64,000 bases of DNA from Saccharum officinarum (Eukaryota > Streptophyta > Magnoliopsida > Poales > Poaceae). Shown here piece by piece: positions 34,289-47,309 of this stretch (position 1 is the first letter of the stretch; each line of letters opens with the position of its first letter). Where the stretch lies: positions 9,343,381 through 9,407,380 of the forward strand of contig CM036221.1 of NCBI GenBank assembly GCA_020631735.1, in the 5' to 3' direction. The notes under the pieces are model-generated. The model did not search any database. It was not told the origin of the DNA and saw nothing but the letters and a program-made list of their open reading frames with translations. The position numbers and the translations under genes are program-made.

Positions 34289-36556
34289 TGTAAGGTCCTA
34301 GATGGCTAGAGGGGGGGTGAATAGCCTATAAAAATTCTACAATCACCACTAAGCAAACTTGTTAGAATAACAAACGGCGTAAAGCGAGTTTTGCTTAGCC
34401 AAAGGTTGTGATGCAAGCCTCCTATCCACAAGTCTAGTAGATTATGATCTCTAGTTCACACAAGTGCTATGTCACTAAATTTACACTAGAGAACAAGCTA
34501 ACAACACTACTAGCCAAGCTACTACTAGAGCAACACAAGATAATCTAGTAAAGATAAGTGCAAGAGATAGGATTGTGAATCTTATACCGACGGTGGAGTG
34601 AAGATGTTGCCAATCACCAAGATGATATACAATCAATTAATATTGACAACAACACAATATGTAGACCAATCACCGGGAGACAAGAGACACAATATTTTGT
34701 TCACCCGGTGTTCACTTGTGCACCGACAAGCTACGTCACCGGTTGTGTCGACCAACACTTAGATGGTTCCTCGGTGTGACCCTCAAGTCACTTGCCCCTC
34801 AAGGCACGCCCCGCAAGGCACCGCAAGACTCCACTCTCAAGTGAGGTAACTCAATGACACGCGCAATGTAATAGAGTTGCTTTTGGCGTCCCGCCGAGGA
34901 AAGCACAAGAACCTCTTACAAACAACCGGAGGTGGCCAAGAACAATCACCTTCTCTTGCCAACGCCTCCAACAATCTCCAAGCCGGCTAGGAGCGGTACT
35001 CTCCAAGAGTAACAAGAAATCCATCGGCCAAACCACCCACAAGTGCCACTAGATGCCCTCAAGCTATGCAATGCACTTTGGGATCACTCAATCTCACTTT
35101 TGATTTGCAATCAAGCAAGAGAGATGAGTGGTAGGAGTTGTTCTAGCTCAAAGGATGCACAAGTATGTTAGAAATGACAAGTTACCTCCCCAAGGGCCGG
35201 CCAACGAGTATTTATAAGCAACCCATCCAAATAGAGCCGTTACAACTCCACTCACGATTTTCGCGGGACCACCGGACGCACCGGTGGTAACTGACCGGAC
35301 GCGCTCAACCGCGTCCGGTGCCCCTGCGACGTCCACGTGTTCACCGAATTCAAATTCGTCCGTTAGATCTTCCAACGGTCACTGTGCGCCAACGGTCAAA
35401 CGACCCACCGGACGCGCTGTTGCGAACCACCGGACGCGCCGGTGCGCACAGTACCCGCGCCCGCGAAGACAAGACCGGACGCGCTCCTCGCAACCACCGG
35501 ACGCCACAGTAACCGCGTCCGGTGCGAGTCCAGTAAGCGCCCGAGACCACCGGACGCGTCCGATGGTGTGTCACCGGACGCGCACCGCGTCCGATGACTT
35601 CGTGACTCGCTGTTCGCCAGACCGGACGCGCCGGTCCCGTGGGTCACCGGACGCGCCGGTGCCAAACCCTAGCCCGCGCGCCTGATGCCCGCGCTGCACT
35701 GACCGGACGCGCCGGTCCACAGTGACCGCGTCCGGTGCAGCGTCCGGTGCGGCGTCCGGTGCACCGTCCAGTCACTTCCGTGACCGCGTTCGCCTCCGTT
35801 TCTTTTCCGACTTCCGGCGCAATGGAAAATAGGCATTTCACTTCTCCGAAATCGCCTGAATCCCGCGCTCGCACGCTCGGCGGGAGGGAGAGAGGAACCC
35901 AAACCTCTCTATACCCGCAAACCACAGCGCGACCAACGCCACCTTTGCAAATGTGCCAACACCATCAAGTGTACATCTCCATGTGCTTGTGTGTTAGCAT
36001 TTTCTCAATCATTTTCAAAGGTTTTCCAATTAGCTCACTAGGCCCTACATGCAATGCACTTCATGAATTCACCTAGTGGCACCCGTGCATCGAATAACCG
36101 ATAAGACTTCCCCTCTTAATAGTTCGGCTATCGACCCTAAACCACTCACACCCTCTATGGTGTCTTGAGTGTAAAACAAAATGGCCCTATGGTTATACCT
36201 TTGCCTTGAGCCCCTTTTGTTTCTCCAAATGATATGATCCACTTCATATCATCACATGACCGTCTCGATCCATCGACCTTGACTTCACTTGCTCTTCACC
36301 GTTGCATCGGTCCGTCGGCGCCAAGTCTCGCTCAAGCTTCACCATCGCATGGTCCCTCGCTTCGAAGCCTCGACTTGCCCTTCACCTTCACAACCGGTCC
36401 ATCGAGCCAAGCCTCATCTTGGTCTTCATCATCTTGGTCACATGAGTCAATGTCATGTCTCATATGCAATGACCACCTTTATCTAAATCATCCACTTAGA
36501 TACAAAGGTTAGTCCTAGGTTTCATCAATTAGCCAAAACCAAACTAGGGACTTTCA
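34289..36556 (-). repeat. Sirevirus 5' LTR (right copy)
   Basis: 2,268 bp, near-identical to 25491-27757. As the upstream LTR in element orientation it would drive transcription. It has the same CpG-rich palindrome cluster (about 35267-35780) as the left copy. Confidence 0.95.
35209..35216 (-). promoter_or_regulatory. TATA box of the Sirevirus 5' LTR
   Basis: TATAAATA on the minus strand, immediately downstream of the CpG-rich palindrome cluster. The same motif is at 26412-26419 in the other LTR. Confidence 0.6.
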
Positions 36557-36561
36557 ACAGT
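36557..36561. repeat. Right ACAGT target duplication of the Sirevirus
   Basis: Direct copy of 25486-25490. Beyond it the interrupted Copia frame continues. Confidence 0.95.
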
Positions 36562-38654
36562 CCTGAGCATAAGGGTTATCACTGTTATGACACCTCTTCT
36601 CGTCGTATTCGTATATCTCATGATGTCACTTTCGTTGAGGATTGTCCTTTCTTTTATAACCTTTCTACTCAGCCATCCCATAGTTGTACAGATTCAACAT
36701 CCTTTATGTGCCTTCCACCTATACTCAGTGATGTTGACACTCCTACACCATCCGTGTCTTCCAACCCACCCAACACTCTTCCTGACACTTCTGAAACTCT
36801 TCCACCTACTCATGTCGATCCTCCACCTACCAGTGTCGATCCTTCTGAACCTCCATCTTGTCAACCACCTGTCCAGCAGCTCCCCTCCTTTGAAAAACCA
36901 CCTATCCTCAAATACTACGCTCGTCGTCCCCGTGTCCCCACAACCACTTCCTCGGCCAGTCCTGCTACTCCCGATGTTGATACTTCTGTTAATACTGATG
37001 AGTCATGTGCTTTTTCTGATGAGTCACAGGGTGGTCCGAGATATAATCTATGAGATCGTGCTACTATTGGGCCTGCTGACAAGTATGGTTTTCCTCATGT
37101 CAATGCTGTTGTGGAAGAGCCAACCACTTATCGAGAGGCCTCTAGCATTCTAGAATGGCAACTTGCTATGTGTGAGGAACTTACTGCACTTGATCGTACA
37201 GGCACTTGGGATATTGTTCCATTGCCATCTCATGTTGTGCCTATTACATCCAAGTGGGTCTTTAAAATTAAAACCAGGTCGGATGGTTCTATTGAGAGAT
37301 ATAAGGCCCGTCTAGTTGCCATAGGTTTTCAGCAAACTCAAGGCCGAGATTATGATGAGACATTTGCACCTGTTGCTCATATGACTACTGTTCGTATTTT
37401 AATTGCAGTGGCTGCTTCTTCTTCCTAGACAATCTCTCATATGGATGTTAAGAATGCCTTTCTTCATGGTGATTTGAATGAAGAAGTTTATATGCAACCA
37501 CCCCCCGGGTGTTAATGCTCCTCTAGGTTATGTTTGTCGTCTTCGCCGGGCTTTATATGGTCTTAAATAGGCTCCTCGTGCTTGGTTTGAGTGCTTTGTC
37601 TCTGTCATTCGGGCTGCTAGTTTTTTACCTAGTGATCATGATCCTGCTTTATTTATCCACCTCTCCTCACGTGGACGTACTTTGCTTCTTCTATATATTG
37701 ATGATATATTGATTACGGGTGACGATGCAGACCACATTTCTTATGTCAAGCAGTAGCTTGGTGCACAATTTCAAATGTCCGACTTATGTCCTCTCAGTTA
37801 TTTCTTAGGTATTGAGGTTAAACAAACAGTCTGCAAAGGGTTGCTATCTTTCTCAGTCCAAGTACATTCAAGACCTTATTGCTCGTTCAGACATCACTGA
37901 CCATCGGATAGCTGCGACACCTATGGATCTTCATTTGCAGCTTCGTCCTACTGATGGTACTCCTCTTGAGGATCCATCTAGATATCGGCATATTGTGGGC
38001 AGCCTTATTTATCTCACTGTTACTCGACCTGATATTGCCCATGCCGTCCATATTTTGAGTCAGTTTGTGAGTGCTCCTACATTCGTTCATTTTGGCCACT
38101 TACTTCGTGTCTTGCGATACTTGAGGGGGACATTATCTCGCAGCTTATTCTATGCTCGTGACAGTCCGCTTTAGCTTCATGCTTACTCGGACTCCACTTG
38201 GGCGAGTGACCCAACAGATCGTTGTTCCATCACATGGTACTGTATTCTTCTTGGGTCCTCTCCTATTGCATGGAAGTCTAAGAAACGAGCCGCTGTATCT
38301 TGTTCTAGTACAGAGGCAGAACTTCGAGCACTTGCCACCGCTACTGCAGAAATCGTATGGCTTCGATGGTTGTTGGCTGATTTTGGGATTTCTTGTGATG
38401 CTGCCACATCTCTTCTATGTGATAATACAGGAGCTATACAGATTGCCAATGATCCTGTGAAGCATGAACTTACCAAGCATATTGGTGTTGATGCTTTCTT
38501 TACTCGGTATCATTGTAATCAGCATACCATTGCTCTTTAGTATGTGCCATCCGAGTTACAATTGGCCGACTTCTTCACTAAAGCGCAAACTAGAGAGCAA
38601 CATCGGCTTCATTTGCTCAAACTCAATGCTTCAGATCCTCCACTTCCACCTTGA
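36562..38654 (+). pseudogene. Copia retrotransposon, 3' part: RT and RNase H
   Basis: Continuation of the element at 23571-25490. It opens with CCTGAGCATAAGGGTTATC (PEHKGY, the usual sequel to FLGYS). A Pro/Ser-rich linker follows (36690-37050). The RT spans 37111-37760, with WVFKIKTRSDG, YKARLVAIGF, DYDETFAPV, HMDVKNAFLHGDL and YIDDILITG (37695-37720). RNase H remains are at about 38175-38560. In-frame stops occur at about 37426, 37567 and 37754, with several frameshifts, so the protein is lost. It ends TGA at about 38652. Confidence 0.88.
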
Positions 38655-38655
38655 G

Positions 38656-38666
38656 TTCGAAGGGGG
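38656..38666 (+). promoter_or_regulatory. Polypurine tract of the older Copia
   Basis: TCGAAGGGGG directly precedes TGTTAAGGG, the inferred 3' LTR start. Confidence 0.65.
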
Positions 38667-38875
38667 TGTTAAGGGAAAGCCCGTCTACTAGTGGCCCATA
38701 TGGCCCATATGAGTGTCTACATATATACTTCTCCACTAATGGAGTGATTATCTAATCAGATCTCCAAGGTTAGTATCAGTTTAGATCCAAACAAAAAACA
38801 ATGGCTTATACCAAAAACTCTCGATATACTCATCCACATTTGTTTTCACCATCACATGATAGTTTGGTGTAGCAG
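38667..38875 (+). mobile_element. 3' LTR of the older Copia (start clear, end uncertain)
   Basis: It starts TGTTAAGGGAAAGCCC after the polypurine tract. With no 5' LTR to compare against, the right boundary cannot be fixed. The end given is a guess at where LTR-like sequence stops. Confidence 0.5.
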
Positions 38876-41800
38876 ATTGCTAATTAAGAACAAGATGAAA
38901 AGTCACACCTATGGTGCAAAGCCTCAACACGTCATTCTCTTTTTGTTGAACATTTTAGCAACAGAGGGAAATATATGTTAAGGTTTGGACCCAGCATTTT
39001 AATTTCTACATCAAAGAATTCATGCACCAAATGACATTTTAGGTAACATAAGCAAAAGCAATGCAATGATTTCACTATAGCTAGAGAGCATAGAAACACA
39101 CATCAAAGACCACGATGCAAAAACCTTTGCTTTCAACAGTTCGTAAGGCTGATAAGAGAAGTGGATTGCATATTCACATACAAATAGATGCAACATGCAA
39201 GACCAATTTTCATTAGACAACAGTAAGTACAATGAAATTTAAAGAACGTGTGAATCATATCAGGATAAATACGAAAATAAAAAAAAGCTTCACATGGCAA
39301 TAATGCAGATAGGGAGGCTTACCCCTTTTATTCTCACTACAGATGGTTATAAAAGCACACTGATGACATTTATAAAGTGGTCTTTAGGAGTAAATTAAAG
39401 ACAACAAGCATGCAGTTAACATCAAATGTGGAACCATATTTGACAAGATTGGAAATGTTCAGCAGGATGAATATCATGTAATCCGGCCCAATATATTGAA
39501 CACAATATTTTGTAGCTGAAGCCATGTTTACAAGGTAATATGACACATAGAGCATTAACCTAGAACATGAGACTAACCCATGGACATCTTACTGCTTAAA
39601 ACCATGATATAAAAAACAACAAGGCCAATCAAAGGCTCGCCGGTCTATGTGGAAGCTGAACCACCAGAACAAACCCCAATGCATAAAGCTGCACAAACGA
39701 ATGGAATCAGTATAGTAAATTAGAATAATCCTCCAACATAGGAAAAGCATAAAGGAAAAAGTTAAAGCACGGCGCTACAGCACTGAGGCCTATGTGAGGC
39801 ACAACACAAGCTTGCTCCGGATGAGGATCATTGTAGAGAGGTGCAGAGGGGGAAGAGAGACAGCAGTCACATTTCACACGTTGAAGAATGACAGCTCACA
39901 TGAAGCACTGGGCTCAAGCATTAGACAAGGAGTTGCATGACTGTCAAGCAGTTGAACAGACTACATGTCCAAAAATGTTCATGCAACGGATTGATCCACT
40001 CATTGAATCCAAACCATTCTGTGGATTCCCACCTGCTTGCATGTTCGCGTCACCTCTCCATTTCCTTGGATCATTCAGATTTCCAGTCCACCGATGCAAG
40101 TTCATTAGACTCCCACCATGGCAATTTCAACCCTTCAACTTCATTTTTCTGCGTTATAAATTGGCCTCCGATATGAGGAGAGACGCAGCAATCGGTCTTA
40201 ATTAGCCATAAGAACCTTGGCCACCATCATGCTTGCCGGCGAGCAAAGAGGTTGGAGGGTGAGGGGTTTGGCCCCAAGCAGCGCAGCCATACAGTAACTG
40301 GCCTGCGCCCAGTGATCGCGAAGGACCGGCAGCATGGAGGTGAGCGCGAAGGCCCCTGTGGCTCAGAGATCCATCGCGGGGGGATGGGCCAGGGGAAGCA
40401 AGCCACCTCTCTGCCGCACCGTCTGCAATTGTCGTGGCTTGCTGCCTCATCAACATCGTGATCGTGGCTTGGCCTGCGCGTTCTGCTCACGCCGCGACCA
40501 TCTGCACTGCACTGTTCCCATGCTGTCTCTGTCTCAGTTCCCACGCTGCTCGCCTACTCCTCTTCTTTCCCTTTTTTTTTTCTTCTAACTTTATACTCGA
40601 GGTCATGCCAAAAAGTTATTCCATGTCAATGCCATAGCTACGGAAGAGAAAATACGGGGAGTCAGAAAATGAGTGTAAACATGTAGTTCAACGTGAAGAT
40701 GAGGGTGTCTTTTTCTATCACCCATGTGAGTGATTTTCGTATATTATCTAATTCTTCAATTTCTGTTCAGTGTTCACCATGTAGTCATGTTCTCCTTGCT
40801 AATCGAGAAACTCCAGAAGGCATTATATTTTAATAGCTTCCGATCCACATGAGTAGTCGGATGCTTTTCTCTTCATGCAGATCTTGCACACTTTGATTGA
40901 TAAGCGTTTTGTCAGGCTTCTTGGAGTTTTAGATCGTTGTCTTACATTAAGATTTCGAGCTAAGGAATGTTCCATAACAGGGGCATTTTTCTCTACATGA
41001 AGAGAGTGTGATGCTCACTCCAACAGTTGTTGAAAAAACAATTGTTCCTCCAATAACATGTTGAATGTTATAAAATTCCCACAGCAACGCGCATCTAGTA
41101 ATAATAAACAGCAATGTACGGTGGAGTAAAACCACACCGTGAAAATGAGATCAAACGGTAAGAAATTTTAAGGCTAGGCTATTTCTTCGGTCCCTTTGTA
41201 GAGGCTATTTAATAATTACTAGCAAAAACATCCGTGCGTTATAGCGAAAGAAAAAAAAAGCTATATATTAACAAAAATAAGGACATGACATTAAATATAT
41301 ATTTTTGTTTTATCATGAATAAAGTTTAGAAACTATAATTTATTTATGATGACCATGACATTTATAATATTGGCAACAACTTTAATTTAATACTATCCAT
41401 GTATTGGTAGAGTTAAATATTGAGTTTCATGATTTTATTTGCGGACCCATAAAAACATGTAATTCTAATATTTAATTACATTTGGTAAGGGGTTAGTTGT
41501 CATCATGACGACGATTAGTGTGTCAGTTGATCATTACAGCCCTTGTCAAGGATTTGCTTGTATATGCATATTTTTGAAGATATATTTATTTAGATTCAAT
41601 TGGACAGTAAATAACATTTCAATTCATTGTTACAATATGAGAAGCCGGCTTATCCAGATTCTAATGAAAATAATTTTTTTTTCTAATCAAAACTACAAAA
41701 ACAATACAACTTACTGATGAAAATATTTATTTATATTATAAAAAAGTTAAGAGTTCAAAGACCTATATTTACTCTATATGTTTTATGCTTATAACAAAAA

Positions 41801-42588
41801 GAGGAGAAAGAAAAAAAATGCACACGGAATTGAGTACAGAAATGGAAAAAATAATGTTTCCGTGGTTGCCAGAGCGGGCGTTTCCAAGGGTGGCCAAGCT
41901 GATGGTTAACGGAGGCCTAAATAAAGAACATTTTGGCAGTATTTGAGCGGGTTCTTAACGGACTTGGTTGTCACTATTGGTTAGATCAAATAGGGAGAGC
42001 ACCTCCATACGGTCATCTTTGGAGAAGAGGAGACGAGGGGTGATAAGAGCAAATAGTGACAACATGTTTCATTTATCTGCTATCACTATGATGTTTCATT
42101 TACATAAGAAACTACATCCGAAAGTAAATCTGTTCAAAATAGGCATCCATCATTTTGTACCTTTTTTCCCCAATCACATTACCACCTGTTGTTCCTATAT
42201 GATATAGCCAAATCATGCAACAAGTATGTACAGTTGAATATATATATTTTAAAATATTTGGTGATACAGATGTTGCTAATCTTTCCATAAACTTAATCAA
42301 ACTTAAGAAAGTTTGACTGATACCAAAAAATAATATTCTTTTGGGGGCCAAAGGAGTAGGAGACAAGACAACGTACAATGGAGGGGTGTTGCGAGATCAA
42401 AGAGAAGGCACGACGCAGCGACATGACCACAAAAGCCAAACATGATAAGCAAATTTGTCATAATGTGACTCGACAGATATTCCCACTTACATAAGACCAA
42501 CTACCAACCCAAGTCGATAAACACAGTTATTACAGACAAATATTCCATCATAACACTTGTCAAATACCACCAAACCAACATTTGATAC
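38876..42588. other. Intergenic, nothing firmly recognised
   Basis: Short open frames exist (for example 39888-40205 on + and 40202-40544 on -, the latter in a GC-rich patch), but none has a recognisable domain. 41200-41860 is AT-rich. A degenerate Stowaway-like stretch with CAAACTTAAGAAAGTTTG is at about 42240-42370. Confidence 0.4.
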
Positions 42589-45425
42589 TCAAAAGTCAAT
42601 TATTGACCATACAACCCTCACGCCCAATGTTGCGGCACCAACAGTAATTTCATCCAGATCTGAACCATTGACTCTTGGAGTATAGTCAATGCGCTTTGTA
42701 ATTTCTCCATCATCAGTATGGGCGGCAACAGTCAGTAACAGCATCTCCTTGACATAGACAGCCACCACAGATCGCAAGAGTGGGATGACGGAAGAGGCAA
42801 TGTTCTGACCACTAGCACTATGAGTCAATCTGCTGTCATGAAGCACAAGCCTATTCTCGATGCTGCTGGTGCAGACTGTAATTTCTCCAAAATATTCTCC
42901 CGCTAAAACTTCAACTGAAATGGTAGCCTCCACTGCATCTTTCACAACTGCATACACCACATCCACAGTACTGAGCCTGGTAGCGAGAGAGCGGCATTCA
43001 AGCTCACAATTCTTCAACACTCGCCGTGCTATGCCTCGTATTGTTAGGATTCCTTTACTGAGTTCTCTGTCCTGCTGAAACTCATCATCACCCTTGATCA
43101 TCAGATTAGTCTCCACATATGTATCACTTATCAACGCAAGACCTCGTTTTGGTCCTGTTAAGATCAGCGATTCATCCTACACAAGATTGCATGGTAAGCT
43201 AGTGATATATTCCTCAAGATATAGAAAATAAATGACGCTGCAATCCAAGTTGAATAAAATTCGAGCCACAAAGCATAAGAAAGCTGCTACCACAGTTAAA
43301 ACTGTGAATGGTCCAATGCTATATACTATTGTAGGCCTCATAAGGGTGGTATGATTAGACCGATCAGAAGCTATTGTCATGTTTGATGCCATATTCAAAC
43401 CACATGATATTACCATCTCCAAAAGGAAAACAACAATTTCAATATATATTATGAATAATTGGACAAAGGAAAGGTTCCATCATATAATTCCACCAGTACC
43501 ACCATGGTATGCCAATTTGTGTGTACAAAGCAAACACAAAAGGACATACGGTAAATACATTTCATTCTGAAATGTACATTTTGATAAGATCACTATGCGG
43601 TCATCTAACATTTCAACACCATACGAAATCAGAACGAGAAATGAAGATGTGTATCAACTTGACAGCCGCTACAAGTTACACTGTCACTCAATTCACTTGT
43701 CTACATGCATGCGTAAGGCGCACGGGGGGTGGGGGGGGGGGGGGGGGTGGTGGTGGTAATGGAGTTACATACCTTAGAGTTGATAGTTTGGGAGTCCTCT
43801 CTACCACGGCGGAAGAGATAAACACACTTTTTGTCAAGGCTGTCTCTGGCAATGACAGTGCCATAGACATGGATCGGGAAGTCAATATCCAAGGAGCCCA
43901 TCTTCACAGATAAGATGTTTACTGCCTCACACAGCTCATAGTCGTGCTTGCTTTTGTAGACCGCATCAGTAAATCTCATCGGCGGAAGGGGTGCTGCGAT
44001 GCGGGGGAAAAAACAAAGGTTATATGCCTTTTACAATAGAAAAAAAGGTAGTGATGTGCCTTTACATCAAGGGCTGATTAACTTGTGACCCATTTTGATG
44101 ACATGCTGTGGTATTTACTCAAATTATGGGAACAGAAAAACAGGTGCCTAGTTACAGCGTTTTAGTTGGGTGGTTTCACCATAACACTTCCAACTGAGTC
44201 AACACCAGTTGGTGGACTATAGTAGTTCATTGGCTGTGTCCAAACATTGACAGGCAAAAAAAGACTATGATTTTGTGCAGTGACTGCAAATGCATTAAAT
44301 GTTCCACTGGCATCGGTGGCATCTACCATGTTTTTAAGCAAACAGTAAGTTTTTCATTACTTGACCTGGAAATTAATAGTTTCTTCAGGGCCTAATGCTC
44401 GGCATTTTTTTTTTGGGTTCTTTTTCCCCGATAGGATTGCAGAATCATCACGCAATGCTCCTAATAAAAAAGCCAGAAGGCTAAGGGATTTCCTTTTCTT
44501 TTTAGTATTCAATCAAATCACAAATGAGCATTAAACTTATAGCGCACGTTTCATCATCATCGGGAGTTTAAATTCTGGCAATAAGCCAAATACAAATTGT
44601 AGGCACACTATAATATACATGATGATTTGAACCGCAGTGACACATTCTAATGAAGTGGAATGGTTAGCCTGTCAAAAAACTATTAACCACTTAACTTTTG
44701 CTGTCAAGAACTAGAACTGGGGTCACCATGACATGGCACAGATCGACTAAATGAACCTATCTACACAATGATCGAACAAGCGAAGAAGCTAACAGTATAT
44801 GCTACCTGGGTTTCGGAATTCAAATGGCAAAGAAAATCGGACATGGCCGAAATGGGCCAATCTCAGAAACTTAGATAATTTCAGATTTAGTTAATATTTA
44901 ACTGAATTTTAGCCAAAGTTTGATAAAAGGCATGAAGTTAACAAATGTATGTTTGGACTTATATATTGAAAAAAGAACTTGTAGGCATGTTTGGGCTTGG
45001 ACCAAAAAAAAACGAATGTAACTGAATTTTTTAGACTGGTATGATGTTGTTTCGAACCTCGTCCTAAACACACATAATGCAACTAGGGGCGGGCGGGGCA
45101 GCAGAGCATGGCAACAGGGCACGGATTACTCACACTCCTCGTCGTGGTCGAATGAGGCGAGGTCATAGACGTGGATGAGCCGGGTGTGGTAGACGCCCCC
45201 CTGCTTGGGATCGTAGTCGCTGATGCGCTCCATGGCTTCCGAATCACGAGCGGCAAGCGCCGGGCCGTACTGACTCTGAAGCTTCTTAAGCCTCTGCCAC
45301 CACTCCTCCTCCTTCTTATTCACCTCAACAACAACATCATCATCATCATCATCCGTATCATCATCATAATCCTCCTCCTCATCATCGTCATCATCCAGCC
45401 CCTCCACCAAGATCTGGCGCGCCAT
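42589..45425 (-). CDS. DUF6598 domain protein, copy 1 (three exons)
   Basis: Minus-strand gene: exon 1 45425-45134, exon 2 43993-43773, exon 3 43176-42589. All introns are GT-AG (donors GTGAGT and GTATGT; acceptors GCAG and GTAG), phases fit and the total is 366 codons plus stop. Residues 1-40 carry an Asp/Glu run. Residues 41-97 (YGPALAARDSEAM, YDPKQGGVYHTRLIHVYDL) are the usual N-terminal part of grass DUF6598 proteins. The domain covers about 105-366, with FPIHVYGTVIARDSLD, LTGPKRGLAL and VEATISVEVL. The function is unknown; the domain is grass-expanded. The first Met of the frame is taken because no ATG precedes it in frame; a uORF lies just upstream. A second copy is at 61523. Confidence 0.9.
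43724..43760. repeat. Poly-G (poly-C on the gene strand) tract beside a splice donor
   Basis: A run of about 26 bases, nearly all G, followed by GGTGGTGG, begins roughly 12 bases inside intron 2 from the donor of exon 2. The transcript would carry a long C/CCA tract there. Copy 2 has a shorter version at about 62668-62694. Confidence 0.9.
43994..45133 (-). other. Intron 1 of DUF6598 copy 1
   Basis: 1.14 kb, AT-rich, no nested element with clear ends. Most of it (to about 44930) is duplicated at 62932-63980, which supports common descent of the two loci. Confidence 0.75.
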
Positions 45426-45436
45426 CCGCTTCACCC

Positions 45437-45505
45437 TCAACGCCTTCCGCCGATGGGCGCGACATCCCTCGGCAGGGTCGGCATGAATCCGACGAGGTCC
45501 GCCAT
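45437..45505 (-). other. Upstream ORF of DUF6598 copy 1 (22 codons)
   Basis: An ATG at 45505 opens a 22-codon frame beginning MADLVGFM and ending at TGA 45439-45437, 11 bases before the main ATG at 45425 and in another register. It could lower translation of the main ORF. Alternatively its peptide could once have been the N-terminus before a frameshift. Confidence 0.45.
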
Positions 45506-45671
45506 CGATTCGCCGCCGCCGATGGGGGAAGGAAGGTGAGGCTAGGGTTTCGTGAGTCGAGAAATCGATCCGATCGATCACGACCAATAAATCGTTGAAG
45601 AGAACGGCCTGGGCTCTGGGCTCTGGGCTCTGGGCTGGTCGGTGAAAGAACGGCCTGGTCCAGATTTCCAC

Positions 45672-47235
45672 GCAGATCTGTTAATGAAAGTCAGCTCAGC
45701 CCATGCCCAGATGTCCGCCAACCCTCAACTCCACGACAAAGGCTTGGCCCACGGGACAAACTTAAAGCATTGAGTTTCCCCTAAAAAAATACTCAAAGTA
45801 TTGAGTTGAGGCAAAAAAAAAAACTCGTATGCAAATAATAATTATACCCTAAGAAACATTACAGAAATATAGTTATGTATAGCCAATTTAAAGGTCAATT
45901 ATAGTCATATGTATAGCCAACTCAAAGGTTCATTGTGTCTTAAAAAATCATAACATTTTTTTATGCAAACTCAGGTCAAGATATCATTCTTATGTAGAGA
46001 TTGATGAGATATACAACTTAGTACTTTACAGCATTTCACTTAAATTCATATTGGCACCAAATAGTTGATATGCTTAGATGTGTATTCATGGTTCTAAATA
46101 TCACATTCATCATTTCAGCATGAAGATGGTTTCAAAAGAAAAAGGTTTTGAACTATAACGTCCATCACATCCAAGATCCTATAAGAAAAGGTGAAAATGT
46201 ATCTAGGCCTCTTAAATAAGTTTTGGTGTATTGATGATGGTACAATAAGGATCTAATGACATCTGTGAGATGTGAACAAATTATAAGTGATCATGGGCTC
46301 ATGACAACTCAAGGAGGCCCCTGAATTCAAATGGTTGTGGCTTGTGGACAAATGAAAGCATACTGTTATTTGCCTGTGTTTGATAGACTGCATCATTTAT
46401 GAATTGTTTTGTTCCTGCACATTTCCATGTTTGAGAAAAGATATGATCATCTTCCGAAGGATACATACTTTGTCTTATACAAAGAAGCAACACGTGCTAA
46501 TCGAAACTACTTATGATAATGGGACAAGGGCTGCAAGGGTTCAGGAGCGTTTTCGTCCTATCAGTGCTCATAGATGGCATAATTACATAGAATCCCCAAA
46601 AAAAGATATCTGAATATGGAAAGTTATTTGTTAAAACAAATGGTCAGTCAACAAACTACGGTATGTTTCTGCTTGATGGTTTAATCATACATTTCCTTTT
46701 TTTTTATGTAGTGAAATCAAATTGGAGGAGGCTGCTATTCTGCATTACACCTACACAAAGTTCTCAGACCTAACCTCAAGGAGGGATAGGTGTGGTTGCA
46801 AGCCAGCTAAAGATGTCAAGCGATATTTTATCTTGGAAATTGACCATCCGGTGAGGTATATTTTCTTCCCTTCGTTGTATCTGCAAACCGTCTATTGTTG
46901 TCCTATGAGAGCACCTTGTCAGCATCATAAACTGTTTCATGCCTGAAACGTGAAATGGTACATTATTCAATTAAAGCGATATATGATGTGAGCAATGACA
47001 GGGAAAGAAAAATGGCTAGATGGTTTGTTATACCTTGGAAATGCCTGTGGAAACTGTCATGAGTGGAAACATTTTCGATTTTCACAATATGCATGTAGTA
47101 TCTTTTTAAAGCTGAAATGGATGTAGTTATGTTTACAGTAAATACAGGGGTTGTGGGACATTGCAGAAGCACAATGGATGTAATTATGTTCACAGAAATG
47201 TTTCATGGTCCACTCTCCATTGTACAATTTATAGC
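45672..47235. other. Intergenic, nothing recognised
   Basis: AT-rich flank between the DUF6598 gene and the CACTA element. No coding frame with recognisable similarity was found. Confidence 0.45.
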
Positions 47236-47309
47236 CACTACTAGAGAACAGGCCTTTGGTCGATGTCCAAAATGTGCAATAGTCTCGGCGAAATCTGCGC
47301 CCGAGACCA

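Larger units (their letters stand above)
25491..36556 (-). mobile_element. Full-length Sirevirus-type Copia retrotransposon (11,066 bp)
   Basis: A complete element on the minus strand, nested in an older Copia. It has two 2.27-kb LTRs, a tRNA-iMet primer site, Gag frames, an intact 1,047-codon pol frame, a spacer with repeated polypurine tracts and a final polypurine tract. By eye the LTRs differ by one substitution and three single-base length changes, so insertion is very recent. The repeated polypurine tracts, large LTRs with a CpG-rich palindrome cluster, and order PR-INT-RT-RNaseH are Sirevirus traits. Length and architecture resemble intact elements, but Gag is split into two frames. 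Confidence 0.93.

Noticed and set aside
45171..45539. 122-codon plus-strand ORF with poly-Ile/Leu
   Set aside because: Antisense shadow of the Asp/Glu run in DUF6598 exon 1.
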